In this document: piece after piece, positions 1-8,604 of the stretch
Position numbering within the stretch: position 1 is the first letter of the stretch
Layout of the letters: the number at the start of each line of letters is the position of its first letter
Assembly: GCA_964487925.1 (NCBI GenBank)
Contig: CAZASZ010000021.1
Location: 1 to 31,204, forward strand
Length of the DNA: 31,204 nt
Direction: 5' to 3'
Origin: RI-283 sp964487925
Lineage (GTDB): Bacteria; Pseudomonadota; Gammaproteobacteria; SZUA-140
Notes under the pieces: generated by a model
What the model was told of the DNA's origin: nothing
The model's input: only the letters and a program-made list of their open reading frames with translations
The model's database searches: none
Translations under genes and position numbers: made by a program

Positions 1-313
1 ACAGCTTTTGTCATAAAAATTTCATGAATGGATTTGAGCCTAAATTAACCCCACAAGCGCCACTGAATTCTCGTGTCGAACTCTTACATATACCCCGCTT
101 CACAAAAGCTTAATATTTGTAACGTCTAACTATAATATGAGACACCTATCGATATTCGTAAGGGTTTGAATCACCAAGGTCGGCAGTCCATTAATAGTTT
201 ACGATTGTGTTACACTATATGGTTATACGCTTGGGCGTAGAGACCAGCCACACAAAACGTCCTTAGCTTGCGCGTCTAATCCCATTATAGAGACAGACTA
301 TTAGACTGAAGTG
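1..313. other. AT-rich intergenic region upstream of the large surface protein gene
   Basis: No convincing gene, tRNA or structured RNA is visible in these bases. The stretch is clearly richer in A and T than the flanking coding DNA. It contains a perfect TATAAT at 131-136, with only a weak upstream partner (CTTAAT, 109-114, 16-base spacer). It therefore probably holds the promoter and a leader of roughly 170 bases for the gene that follows. The left end is the window edge, so a gene or terminator further left cannot be excluded. Confidence 0.5.
109..136 (+). promoter_or_regulatory. Candidate sigma-70 promoter for the surface protein gene
   Basis: A perfect -10 hexamer TATAAT lies at 131-136. 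The best -35 partner is CTTAAT at 109-114 with a 16-base spacer, which matches TTGACA poorly. The call rests mostly on the -10 box and its position in an AT-rich gene-free stretch. Confidence 0.25.
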
Positions 314-3300
314 ATGAACGGTATCGCCCCGCACACCACCGTACTGATGCGTACATGCGCGAGACTCGTTCGCATCACGGCTTTATCGTCTCTATTTTTT
401 ATCAGTCCCTCGCAAGCCTTCGAATATCTGGTAAACAGCACCGTTGACGCTGCCGACCTGGACACCACTGACGGCATCTGCGCCGCAGCCGGTGTATCGG
501 GAAACCCCTGCACCTTACGCGCAGCAATCCAACAGGCAAACGCATGGCCAGGAGCAGACCGCATCCGATTGGGCGATGCCACCTATCGCTTAACCATCAG
601 CGGAGCCGGAGAAGAACTGGGGGCCACCGGTGATCTGGATATTCGTGACGACCTGGTAATCGATGGGAGCCTGAATAGTGTCATAGACGCTTGTGATGCG
701 ACAATTACCGTTTGTATGGCCGACAGGGTCTTCGATATACATACCGGGATCCAGGCCACGCTCACCCATTTAACGATACAACACGGCGACATCCCCTCTG
801 ACAGTGGCGGAGGCATCCAGAACTTCGGCGCCCTCACCCTAGGGTCTGTGAATGTCATAAACAATCATGCTGGGTTTAACGGCGGGGGCGTTTATCAATC
901 CGGTCTCGGCACTACGTTGGATATGACCTTGTCCTTGGTGGACAGCAATACTGCCAGCGACGTAAGCGGTTCGTTTTTTAACAACGGTGGCGGCATCAGC
1001 ATTCAGCAGGGATCAGCCAACATCTCTCTCAGCGCGATCACCAATAACACTGCCGCCACCAATGGTGGTGGCTTGCAGCTCAACGGAGATACAACTGTCA
1101 CGATCACCGATTCCTTGATCGACAGCAACCAGGCCCTTGGTAACGGAGGGATCGGCGGTATCGGTGGCGGTATCGACAGCTTTGGAAATCTAAACGTTAC
1201 GCGAACGACCATCAGTAACAACAGCTCGGTATTCCTTGCCGGCGGATTGCGAGCAGACGGTCCGGCAACCGGCCTGGGGGCCAATGCCGCCCGGCTCGCA
1301 ATGAATGACAGCACCGTCTTTGGCAATCAGACGACCTCCTCTACGTCCAGCGGAGGGGGCTTATATATCAGCCTCGACCGCACGGTAGACCGTTCCATAC
1401 CAGGTTCACCGCAACAAGGTGGCGATGCGGCAGTCCTCAAGCATGTCACGCTTGCCGCAAATGCAGCTGCAACTGCTGGCGACAATCTGGCCATCGATCC
1501 TGCCACGATACTGAACCCGGGCTTCGCGACGATCGAGGACACCATGATCATCGCCCCGGGGAATGGGTCGAATTGCGATGACCCGGCCGGGCATATCACT
1601 TCCGGCAATAGTAACTCCATTGGCAGCGGTTATAACCTTGATGATGGCGGCAGCTGTGACTTTCAGACGATCAACAACGATCTGCCTGGCACCAGTATTC
1701 AGATTGCCGCTAGCCCCATTTCGCTTGCAGCCAATGGCGGCCCTGTCCTTACCTTGACACTCGCACCCAGCATTACCAGCTCGACCTTCACAGCCGATAC
1801 AACCCGCTGCAGCACACTTGATCAACGCGGGTTTGCACGATCAAACTGCAGCATCGGCTCCATTGAGCCGCTTGCTGCGGGCCCCACTTACGCCGATCTG
1901 GCGGTCAGATCCATCCAGGCGATACCTAACCCGGTTCGGCCCAATGCGGCAGTGAGCTATACCATCACTGTGGCCAATCAGGGACCCTCTACGGCAACGA
2001 GCATCACGCCCACTATTACCGTCGACGGCTCTCCTGTCTCGCCATCCCCTGCTGCGCCCTACAGTCTGGCGCCCGGTGCGCGCCAGCAGATCACGGTCAA
2101 CACCACGGCACCGACCATCGCAGGCACAACAATCCTTGCCGTGACCGGCCTCACAGACGCCGGCAGTACCGACCCCCAAACAACGAATAACACTACCACA
2201 TTAACGGCCAGGGTCTTAAACGACGTTGCCCTGACACTACTGGCGCAAACTACCACGACCGGTGGCGGCCCCATCATCGCTGGCGTGCCTTTCAGCTACA
2301 CATTTACAATCTCGAATGCGAATTCCACACCGGCTGAAGACGTCATACTGATCGATACGCTCCCCAGTGGTCTAGACATCGCCGCCAGCCTGCCCAGTGG
2401 CTGTAGTTCCAAAGGCAGAACCCTGACCTGCGCACTCGGCACGATTCCAGCAACCGGCAGCCAAATACTGACCTTGCAGTTAAGCGCCGCAACCGGGGGC
2501 CAGATCGCCAATACCGCTTATCTGAACTATCCCGGCACTCCCGGACTCTCCCCACCCCAAGATTTACAGACCCTTGCGGTCGAAACACGAACCGATCTGG
2601 CTGTAACGGTCACGGGCAACCCAAACCCTGCCCAGGTAAACACGGACCTTAGCTATACGCTGGCAGTCGTCAATAACGGTCCTTCTGTCGCCACGGCGCC
2701 GCACATTGAGATCGACTTACCAGGGTCGGTCACACTCAAACAAGTGGTCTCTAGCGACCCATCGCAGGCCTGGAGCTGCGGCGCCACGCCCTCATTACCT
2801 CACCTGAGTTGTAGTCTCACGACGCTGGCCTCAGGACAGAACAACAACCTCACGTTGTTCGTGGTGCCTACTGCATCCGCTAACCTGAATCTGACTGCGC
2901 AGATACTGCCTACCTTGCCCGACGTCGACAATGACTGCACCGGCAATGCGAACTGTAATATGGCGAGTTCATCCATCAGTGTCCTGCCTGCGCCAACGAC
3001 GGTGAGCGGCGCTGACCTCACCATCGCTAGCCATGTCGCGTCGCCTAATCCGGCAACCGTCGGCACTGAAATGAGTTATCTGATAACGGCAAGCAATCTG
3101 GGGCCGGACACCGCAACCGATGTCGTGCTGACCGACACGCTCCCAACGACAGTCACTTTTATTCGCGCATCCGGCAGCGGCGCCTCATGCAGCCACAACA
3201 GCGGTGTCGTTTCCTGCAACCTCGGTAGCATGATCAAAAATGACAGCCGGGCGATCACATTAGTTGTCACGCCGGGGACTGCCGGTACGATCGAAAACAC

Positions 3301-3769
3301 GGTCGTGACGACCGACCGCAACGGCAGCGACCCCGTGCCATCCAACAATACCTCGACGCTCCAGATAACCGTGCAGGCCGCTGCCCAAAACGTCACGCCG
3401 ACATCAGGGCAGAATGACACGACAAGTGGATTGCAGAAGGGTAGCGGTGCCTGCTTCATCGCCACCGCCGCCTATGGCAGCTATCTGGACCCCCACGTCA
3501 TGGCATTGCGCCGCTTTAGGGACAATGTTCTGCTAACCAATGCCCCGGGACGTGCCCTAGTCGCCTTCTACTATCGCAACTCCCCACCTCTGGCCAGTTT
3601 CATCTACCACCATGAGACCTTGCGATTAATGACCCGATGGGCGCTCACCCCGCTCGTCCTGAGTGTGGAATACCCATTGCCCGCTGTAACCATACTCTTA
3701 CTGTTGATCACACTCCGCGTCCGCCAGTCCAACTCAATACCTAGCATCACCTCTATCCGCCCCCGCTGA
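314..3769 (+). CDS. Large secreted beta-helix protein: CSLREA-type N-terminus, DUF11/CARDB repeats, CFI-box C-terminus
   Basis: This is a 1151-residue exported or cell-surface protein of unknown ligand. A Sec signal peptide is seen (hydrophobic core ITALSSLFFIS, cleavage after SQA). It is followed by a CSLREA-like segment (VNSTVDAADLDTTDG...CTLRAAIQQAN, about residues 40-75). A right-handed beta-helix comes next, with repeated NNGGGI-like turns (about 90-480), then a segment like choice-of-anchor Q (LAANGGPVLTLTLAP). Four DUF11/CARDB-type immunoglobulin-like repeats follow, each opening like DLAV...PNP and carrying SYTITVANQGPSTAT (about 570-1015). The C-terminus has the CFI-box signature CFIATAAYGSYLDPHV...LRRFRD, then a hydrophobic helix and a basic tail, which suggests anchoring or sorting. 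The start is uncertain: GTG 311, ATG 314 or ATG 347. The ATG at 347 gives the most typical signal peptide (MRTCARLVRITALSS). Adhesin or matrix roles are guesses. Confidence 0.85.
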   Translation: MNGIAPHTTVLMRTCARLVRITALSSLFFISPSQAFEYLVNSTVDAADLDTTDGICAAAGVSGNPCTLRAAIQQANAWPGADRIRLGDATYRLTISGAGEELGATGDLDIRDDLVIDGSLNSVIDACDATITVCMADRVFDIHTGIQATLTHLTIQHGDIPSDSGGGIQNFGALTLGSVNVINNHAGFNGGGVYQSGLGTTLDMTLSLVDSNTASDVSGSFFNNGGGISIQQGSANISLSAITNNTAATNGGGLQLNGDTTVTITDSLIDSNQALGNGGIGGIGGGIDSFGNLNVTRTTISNNSSVFLAGGLRADGPATGLGANAARLAMNDSTVFGNQTTSSTSSGGGLYISLDRTVDRSIPGSPQQGGDAAVLKHVTLAANAAATAGDNLAIDPATILNPGFATIEDTMIIAPGNGSNCDDPAGHITSGNSNSIGSGYNLDDGGSCDFQTINNDLPGTSIQIAASPISLAANGGPVLTLTLAPSITSSTFTADTTRCSTLDQRGFARSNCSIGSIEPLAAGPTYADLAVRSIQAIPNPVRPNAAVSYTITVANQGPSTATSITPTITVDGSPVSPSPAAPYSLAPGARQQITVNTTAPTIAGTTILAVTGLTDAGSTDPQTTNNTTTLTARVLNDVALTLLAQTTTTGGGPIIAGVPFSYTFTISNANSTPAEDVILIDTLPSGLDIAASLPSGCSSKGRTLTCALGTIPATGSQILTLQLSAATGGQIANTAYLNYPGTPGLSPPQDLQTLAVETRTDLAVTVTGNPNPAQVNTDLSYTLAVVNNGPSVATAPHIEIDLPGSVTLKQVVSSDPSQAWSCGATPSLPHLSCSLTTLASGQNNNLTLFVVPTASANLNLTAQILPTLPDVDNDCTGNANCNMASSSISVLPAPTTVSGADLTIASHVASPNPATVGTEMSYLITASNLGPDTATDVVLTDTLPTTVTFIRASGSGASCSHNSGVVSCNLGSMIKNDSRAITLVVTPGTAGTIENTVVTTDRNGSDPVPSNNTSTLQITVQAAAQNVTPTSGQNDTTSGLQKGSGACFIATAAYGSYLDPHVMALRRFRDNVLLTNAPGRALVAFYYRNSPPLASFIYHHETLRLMTRWALTPLVLSVEYPLPAVTILLLLITLRVRQSNSIPSITSIRPR

Positions 3770-3881
3770 TAGAGCAGTTGCCGATCCAGGCATATCCAAC
3801 GCTGTAAGCTTCCCTCAGAGCCGGCGACCAATTGCCTGATCGGCGTAATGCATATGCGATACGGCTAACCTTAATACTAAT

Positions 3882-4673
3882 ATGGGATCGAACGGCATGA
3901 AGACCTGCGCCGCCAAACTGTCCGGCCTACTCCTATTCCTATTCTTTAGCGCACCAGCGCCGTTGCTCGCCAGTCCGGCGACGGCTCCGATGACATCTCC
4001 ATGGGATACCTACGATGCCCTACTGAAGACCTATGTTTCTGTAGGCGCTAAACATGGGATATCGCTGACACTGATTGACTATACTGGACTGAAAAGCGAC
4101 CCGCGCCTGCAGCAAGTCCTGACGGCGATCGCGCAATATCCCAGAGATCAGTTGAACACCAAAGACAAACGGCTCGCCTTCTATATCAATACCTACAATC
4201 TGCTAGCCATAAAGATGGTCGCTGACCATTGGCCTATCGACAGCATCAAGGATGTCGGCAGTCTCTTCCATTCGGTCTGGAATAAGAAAGCCGGGATCGT
4301 CATGGGGCGAGAACTAACACTTGATGAAATCGAAAACGATATCTTGCGCCCGATGAGCGATCCACACATTCACTTTGCCATTGTCTGCGCCTCGGTCAGT
4401 TGCCCAAACCTGAGACCGGAGGCCTACCGCGTCGACCGGCTCGGAGCGCAACTCAATGACCAAGTGAGAGGCTTCCTCGCCAACCCCAGAAAAGGGATGC
4501 GGTTGGCTGCAGGCACACTCACCTTGTCGCCCATCTTCGACTGGTTCGACGACGATTTCGAAACTTCCGGGGGAGTGTTGCGATTCATCCAGGGTTATAG
4601 AAGCGAGGTCCGGGATGGCGTGGATATCCGTTACTTCGACTACGATTGGTCCGTTAACGCTCGCAGACCATAA
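3882..4673 (+). CDS. Exported DUF547 domain protein
   Basis: The 263-residue protein has an N-terminal signal peptide (SGLLLFLFFSAPAPLLA, cleavage near LLA-SPA), so it should act in the periplasm. Residues 95-230 match DUF547: LAFYINTYNLLAI, then HFAIVCASVSCPNLRPEAY with its two conserved cysteines (C169 and C174), LSPIFDWFDDDF, and a terminal YFDYDWSVN. The biochemical role of DUF547 is not known to me. Related domains resemble transglutaminase/NlpC-like folds, but that is family-level inference. There is no clear ribosome site at ATG 3882. The in-frame ATG at 3897 has GGGA nine bases upstream, so the mature start may be MKTCAAKL. The gene lies directly upstream of the ECF sigma factor and may belong to its regulon. 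Confidence 0.85.
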   Translation: MGSNGMKTCAAKLSGLLLFLFFSAPAPLLASPATAPMTSPWDTYDALLKTYVSVGAKHGISLTLIDYTGLKSDPRLQQVLTAIAQYPRDQLNTKDKRLAFYINTYNLLAIKMVADHWPIDSIKDVGSLFHSVWNKKAGIVMGRELTLDEIENDILRPMSDPHIHFAIVCASVSCPNLRPEAYRVDRLGAQLNDQVRGFLANPRKGMRLAAGTLTLSPIFDWFDDDFETSGGVLRFIQGYRSEVRDGVDIRYFDYDWSVNARRP

Positions 4674-4765
4674 AGTCCGATGACCACACAAACCCATATG
4701 ATTCATCCGCTCGCTCAATACGATATCCTGGACTTACGAGCAAGGCTTTCGACCAATCACAGAGC

Positions 4766-4771
4766 TATAAT
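4766..4771 (+). promoter_or_regulatory. Perfect -10 box upstream of the ECF sigma factor start
   Basis: TATAAT lies 43 bases before the proposed TTG start at 4815. No good -35 hexamer sits at the right distance (AGGCTT at 4743-4748), so an activator or degenerate promoter may be involved. Its place inside the longer open frame argues that the 45 upstream codons are not translated. Confidence 0.35.
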
Positions 4772-4814
4772 CCGGTCAGGCCATCTAAATTTAGAAAGAA
4801 TAGGAAGACGCACA

Positions 4815-5396
4815 TTGACTACCAGCACCAACCCAGAGACCTGGATCAACGACTACGGCGACGCCCTATACAGCTACGCGCTCATGCGCATCCGTAACCC
4901 CAGCATTGCCGAGGACCTTGTCCAGGAGACCTTTCTTGCCGCACTCAAGGCCAGAGAAAATTTTGCCGGTCAGTCTTCCGAAAAGACCTGGCTGATAGGG
5001 ATACTAAAACACAAACTTATCGACCACCTGCGTCGTGCACATCGTGACACGCAGGTAGAGGATATCGAGAAACAGGCCGACCTAAATGCCGAGCATTTTG
5101 ATGACCGTGATCATTGGAGCGTCAGTATCGATACCTGGAAAGACCCCGGCGCCTCCCTCCAACAAGAGGAGTTCTGGAACGCACTGTCGCATTGCATGTC
5201 CGGTCTGCCCGAACACTTAGCTCATCTCTTCACGCTACGCGAGATAGAGGATATGGACACCGAGGAGGTTTGCCGAACCCTGGGCATATCCACCCGCAAC
5301 AATATGTGGGTCATGCTGTCCCGAACCCGAATGAAACTGCGGGACTGCATGGATAAACACTGGTTCAGCGGTCTGCGGGAGGAACCACGAACATGA
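4815..5396 (+). CDS. ECF-type RNA polymerase sigma factor (resembles the TIGR02943 group)
   Basis: This is an alternative sigma factor of 193 residues from the proposed TTG start. Region 2 spans about 10-75 (DALYSYALMRIRN, AEDLVQETFLAAL, KTWLIGILKHKLIDHLR). Region 4 spans about 125-185 (GLPEHLAHLFTLREIEDMDTEEVC..LGIS, then NNMWVMLSRTRMKLRDCM). The pattern WVMLSRxRMxLRxC...HWF resembles the TIGR02943 family. The frame is open back to ATG 4680, but those 45 extra residues do not look like a sigma factor, whereas AGGAAG (4802-4807) sits seven bases before TTG 4815. The stop overlaps the anti-sigma start by four bases (ATGA), so the two are translationally coupled. The signal it answers is not evident. 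The DUF547 gene just upstream is a plausible target or co-operon member. Confidence 0.88.
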   Translation: MTTSTNPETWINDYGDALYSYALMRIRNPSIAEDLVQETFLAALKARENFAGQSSEKTWLIGILKHKLIDHLRRAHRDTQVEDIEKQADLNAEHFDDRDHWSVSIDTWKDPGASLQQEEFWNALSHCMSGLPEHLAHLFTLREIEDMDTEEVCRTLGISTRNNMWVMLSRTRMKLRDCMDKHWFSGLREEPRT

Positions 5397-5641
5397 GCCT
5401 GTCCTGCAAAGAAGTTAGCGAACTGGTTTCCCAGTCGCTGGACCGAAAACTATCTCTGCGCGAACGTATCGCGTTACGCTTGCATCTCATGATGTGCGAT
5501 ATGTGCATCAACTATCGGCGCCAGATCTTATTTATGCATCGCGCTGTTCGCCAGATGAAGCGACGCGAGGCCCCTACGGACCGCCTCCCCGAAGAGGCCA
5601 AAGAACGCATCAAGAAACGGATCGAAGAAAACGAATCCTAG
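5393..5641 (+). CDS. Small anti-sigma factor with zf-HC2 (ZAS) zinc motif
   Basis: The 82-residue cytoplasmic protein carries the zinc-binding anti-sigma signature: C5, then H31-x3-C35-x2-C38 in LHLMMCDMC. There is no membrane helix, so it is a soluble anti-sigma that probably holds the upstream sigma factor inactive. Zinc or thiol oxidation may control release, as in other ZAS proteins, but nothing here proves that. It starts within the sigma stop codon (ATGA overlap). The highly charged C-terminus (PEEAKERIKKRIEENES) is probably helical. The gene ends 22 bases before the convergent ilvA stop, with no terminator hairpin visible between them. Confidence 0.88.
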   Translation: MSLSCKEVSELVSQSLDRKLSLRERIALRLHLMMCDMCINYRRQILFMHRAVRQMKRREAPTDRLPEEAKERIKKRIEENES

Positions 5642-5663
5642 CGGCACTTAGAGCTTCACATTT

Positions 5664-7178
5664 TTATGACAAGAACAGGGTATATGCCGGATTATCGGAT
5701 TCATCCCAATAGTCATAGCCCTGGTCATCCATAAATTTCTTGAAGGCCGACTCCTCACCCGCAGGGATCTGCAACCCTGCCAGGACCTGACCATTGGCGG
5801 CGCCGTGGTTACGATAATGAAACAGGCTGATATTCCACTGCCGTCCTACGGCCTGCAAAAAGGTCAGTAGCGCCCCAGGTCGCTCAGGGAACTCAAACCG
5901 GAAGATGCGTTCATCGTGGACACCTGACGCCCTTCCACCCACCATATGGCTGATATGGAGCTTGGCCATTTCATTGTCGGTCAGATCCAACAGCGCGTAA
6001 CCCTTGTCCTTCAAGCCAGTCAAAAATGCCTCTTTTTCGTCCTCTCCACCCATCTTGACGCCGACAAAAATCTGCGCGTCAGCGGCATCTGCATAGCGAT
6101 AGTTGAATTCAGTCACACCCCGCTTCCCGACAGCGCGACAAAACCTCAGAAAACTACCAGGCCGTTCGGGGATCGTCACGGCGAACAGGACCTCACGACC
6201 TTCGCCGAGTTCGGCTCGTTCCGAGACATGTCGCAACCGATCGAAGTTGACGTTCGCGCCGCTGTCGATGGCGACCAGCGCCTGATCCGTCATCCCCTCC
6301 CGCGACACATACCGCTTCATCCCCGCGACCGCGAGCGCGCCGGCAGGCTCCGCGATCGAGCGGGTGTCATCGAAAATATCCTTGATCGCAGCACAGATCT
6401 CGTCACTGCTGACCAGGATGACTTCATCGACACACTGGCGGGCAACCCGAAAGGGCTCTTTGCCAACCTGACGCACCGCGACCCCATCGGCAAAGATACC
6501 TACCTGGTCCAGCGTTACGCGACGACCGGCCTCAAGGGCGCGCGCCATGCAAGGCGCGTCGTCCGGCTCCACGCCAATGACTCGAATCTTTGGATAAAGG
6601 CCTTTGATATAGGCCGACATTCCCGCGATCAGTCCACCGCCACCGACCGGGATAAAAACCGCATGAATGTCCCCGCCGCCATGTTGGCGCAGGATCTCCA
6701 TGGCGATCGTGCCCTGACCGGCAATGACATCGGGATCGTCATAAGGGGGTACGAGCGTCAGCGATTGCTCCTCTGCAAGTCGAAGGGCCTCCGCATAGGC
6801 CTCGTCATAGGTATCACCGTGCAGCACGACCCGACCGCCATGGCGACGCACGGCATTCACCTTGATCCCCGGGGTCGTCGCAGGCATGACGATGGTAGCC
6901 TTGATAGCCATAATTTTGGCCGACAAAGCGACGCCCTGTGCATGATTTCCAGCAGACGCCGCAATGACGCCTGCCGCCTTTTGCTTCGCGTTCAACATCG
7001 ACATGCGGTTATAGGCGCCCCGGAGCTTAAAGGAAAACACCGGCTGCAGGTCTTCGCGCTTCAAAAGGACCTTGTTGTCGATTCGCGTCGACAACAAGGG
7101 CATGGGATCGAGTGGCGTCTCCCTCGCTACATCGTAGACTCGGGCCTTGAGGATTTTGGTGAGGTAAGTGTTGGGCAT
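5664..7178 (-). CDS. ilvA: Biosynthetic threonine deaminase (threonine ammonia-lyase)
   Basis: The PLP enzyme converts threonine to 2-oxobutyrate and ammonia, the first committed step of isoleucine synthesis. At 504 residues it matches the long biosynthetic form (E. coli about 514) rather than the short catabolic TdcB. The catalytic domain shows SFKLRGAYN with the PLP lysine K51, SAGNHAQGVA (75-84) and the phosphate-binding glycine loop PVGGGGL (177-183). Two ACT-like regulatory domains follow (about 328-400 and 423-495, with PERPGSFLRF and PERPGALLTF), the usual site of isoleucine and valine control. It is divergent from rpiA across about 120 bases, an arrangement also known in Pseudomonas. 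Confidence 0.97.
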   Translation of the reverse strand: MPNTYLTKILKARVYDVARETPLDPMPLLSTRIDNKVLLKREDLQPVFSFKLRGAYNRMSMLNAKQKAAGVIAASAGNHAQGVALSAKIMAIKATIVMPATTPGIKVNAVRRHGGRVVLHGDTYDEAYAEALRLAEEQSLTLVPPYDDPDVIAGQGTIAMEILRQHGGGDIHAVFIPVGGGGLIAGMSAYIKGLYPKIRVIGVEPDDAPCMARALEAGRRVTLDQVGIFADGVAVRQVGKEPFRVARQCVDEVILVSSDEICAAIKDIFDDTRSIAEPAGALAVAGMKRYVSREGMTDQALVAIDSGANVNFDRLRHVSERAELGEGREVLFAVTIPERPGSFLRFCRAVGKRGVTEFNYRYADAADAQIFVGVKMGGEDEKEAFLTGLKDKGYALLDLTDNEMAKLHISHMVGGRASGVHDERIFRFEFPERPGALLTFLQAVGRQWNISLFHYRNHGAANGQVLAGLQIPAGEESAFKKFMDDQGYDYWDESDNPAYTLFLS

Positions 7179-7301
7179 GGCTCTATTTTACGTTGGTGAT
7201 CGGTCACAAAAGATTACACGCTTCGGCCGAGCATGACCATTGTGACATCCAAGCTCGTAAGGGTATGATGACCTGCAGAATTAAAATAAGGAGCTGAATT
7301 G

Positions 7302-7961
7302 ATGAGTACTGACCATATGAAACGGATGGCTGCCGAAGCCGCTCTGGAATATGTAGAGGCTGGGGACATAGTCGGTGTCGGCACAGGTTCCACGGCCAAC
7401 CACTTTATCGATGCCCTAGCCACGATCAAACACCGGATCGATGGCACAGTGGCCAGCTCGGAGGCCACGGCCCAACGCCTCAAGGGGCACGGTATCACGG
7501 TCTTCGACCTCAATGAAGTCAGCGATATCCCGCTCTACGTCGACGGCGCCGATGAAAGCAACCAACAGCTGCACCTCATTAAAGGCGGCGGCGGTGCGCT
7601 GACCCGCGAAAAAATCGTCGCCGCCGTCAGCAAGCGCTTCATCTGTGTGGCCGACGAAAGCAAGCTCGTCCACTGTTTGGGCACATTTCCACTGCCGGTC
7701 GAGGTCATCCCGATGGCGCGCAGCTATGTCGCGCGCGAAATCGTCAAACTCGGTGGCCAACCTGTCTACCGACAGGGCTTCGTGACGGACAATGGCAATA
7801 TCATTCTCGACGTACATAATCTCGAGATCATGGAGCCGGTCACACTGGAATCCGAACTCGACCATATCGCCGGCGTTGTTACGAACGGCCTGTTCGCACG
7901 TCGTCCCGCCAATGTCCTGATCCTGGGTGCTGCCGACGGTATCCGCAAGCTCGGAGAGTAA
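7302..7961 (+). CDS. rpiA: Ribose-5-phosphate isomerase A
   Basis: It interconverts ribose 5-phosphate and ribulose 5-phosphate in the non-oxidative pentose phosphate pathway. The product is 219 residues, the same length as E. coli RpiA. Visible motifs include GVGTGSTANHFI (25-36), YVDGADESN with D81 and D84, and LIKGGGGALTREKI with K94 and E103. All four catalytic residues sit at the E. coli numbering. ATG 7302 is chosen over the TTG three bases earlier because AAGGAG lies at 7288-7293, eight bases upstream. The yajQ start follows its stop after two bases, so the two genes are probably cotranscribed. Confidence 0.97.
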   Translation: MSTDHMKRMAAEAALEYVEAGDIVGVGTGSTANHFIDALATIKHRIDGTVASSEATAQRLKGHGITVFDLNEVSDIPLYVDGADESNQQLHLIKGGGGALTREKIVAAVSKRFICVADESKLVHCLGTFPLPVEVIPMARSYVAREIVKLGGQPVYRQGFVTDNGNIILDVHNLEIMEPVTLESELDHIAGVVTNGLFARRPANVLILGAADGIRKLGE

Positions 7962-7963
7962 AG

Positions 7964-8446
7964 ATGCCGAGTTTCGATATTGTCTCCGAAGTTGATGCTC
8001 ACGAAATCCGCAATGCCGTAGACCAAGCCAACCGCGAGATCGGGACGCGTTTTGACTTTAAGGGCACCAATTCGCATATCGATATTGGTGAACTCAAGGC
8101 CACGCTCATCAGCGAGACCGAATTTCAACTCGGGCAGATGAGAGATGTCTTGCGCAATAAGCTCGTTAAGCGCGGTGTTGATGTTGGCTGTATCGAGTTT
8201 GAGGCACCCCATGCAGTGGGGAAGACGGCGCGCCAGGAAGTCATCTTTCGCCACGGGCTAACCTCGGATATAGCACGCGAGATCGTCAAGATGATCAAGG
8301 AACACAAGCTCAAGGTCCAGGCCGCGATACAGGGCGAACAAGTGCGCGTCACGGGTAAAAAGCGTGACGATCTGCAGTCGGTAATTGCCCTGCTCCGCGA
8401 GCAAAAGCTTGAGCTACCCCTTCAATACAACAATTTCAGAGACTAG
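7964..8446 (+). CDS. yajQ: YajQ family nucleotide-binding protein (UPF0234)
   Basis: This is a 160-residue cytoplasmic protein with the full YajQ pattern: MPSFDIVSEVD, NREIGTRFDFKG, QVRVTGKKRDDLQ and a terminal LPLQYNNFRD. Family members bind nucleotides, and some have been reported to bind cyclic di-GMP. That makes a regulatory role possible, but it cannot be read from this sequence. It lies two bases after rpiA and its ribosome site (GGAGAG) falls inside the rpiA end, which argues for one transcript. No strong terminator is visible in the 158 bases before ppiB. Confidence 0.95.
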   Translation: MPSFDIVSEVDAHEIRNAVDQANREIGTRFDFKGTNSHIDIGELKATLISETEFQLGQMRDVLRNKLVKRGVDVGCIEFEAPHAVGKTARQEVIFRHGLTSDIAREIVKMIKEHKLKVQAAIQGEQVRVTGKKRDDLQSVIALLREQKLELPLQYNNFRD

Positions 8447-8604
8447 AACCTATCTCAGAACTATTACGCTTGGCGATACGGCGTTAAAAATGAACTCGAA
8501 ATGCTTATTTACTAGTTGTAAACTGCGCTTTCTCATTCATTTTTGCCTTATCTCGCCTGCGCTCGCAACGTTCTGAGATCGGCTCTATAGTTAAGAGGAA
8601 TATT

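Noticed and set aside
5946..7199. Long plus-strand open frame of 417 residues antisense to ilvA
   Set aside because: It lies wholly opposite a clear ilvA with all family motifs. Its own translation has no recognisable domain and a low-complexity, charged look typical of shadow frames.
8385..8576. 63-codon frame across the yajQ end and the following gap
   Set aside because: It overlaps the conserved yajQ end, has no ribosome site, and its product has no recognised motif.
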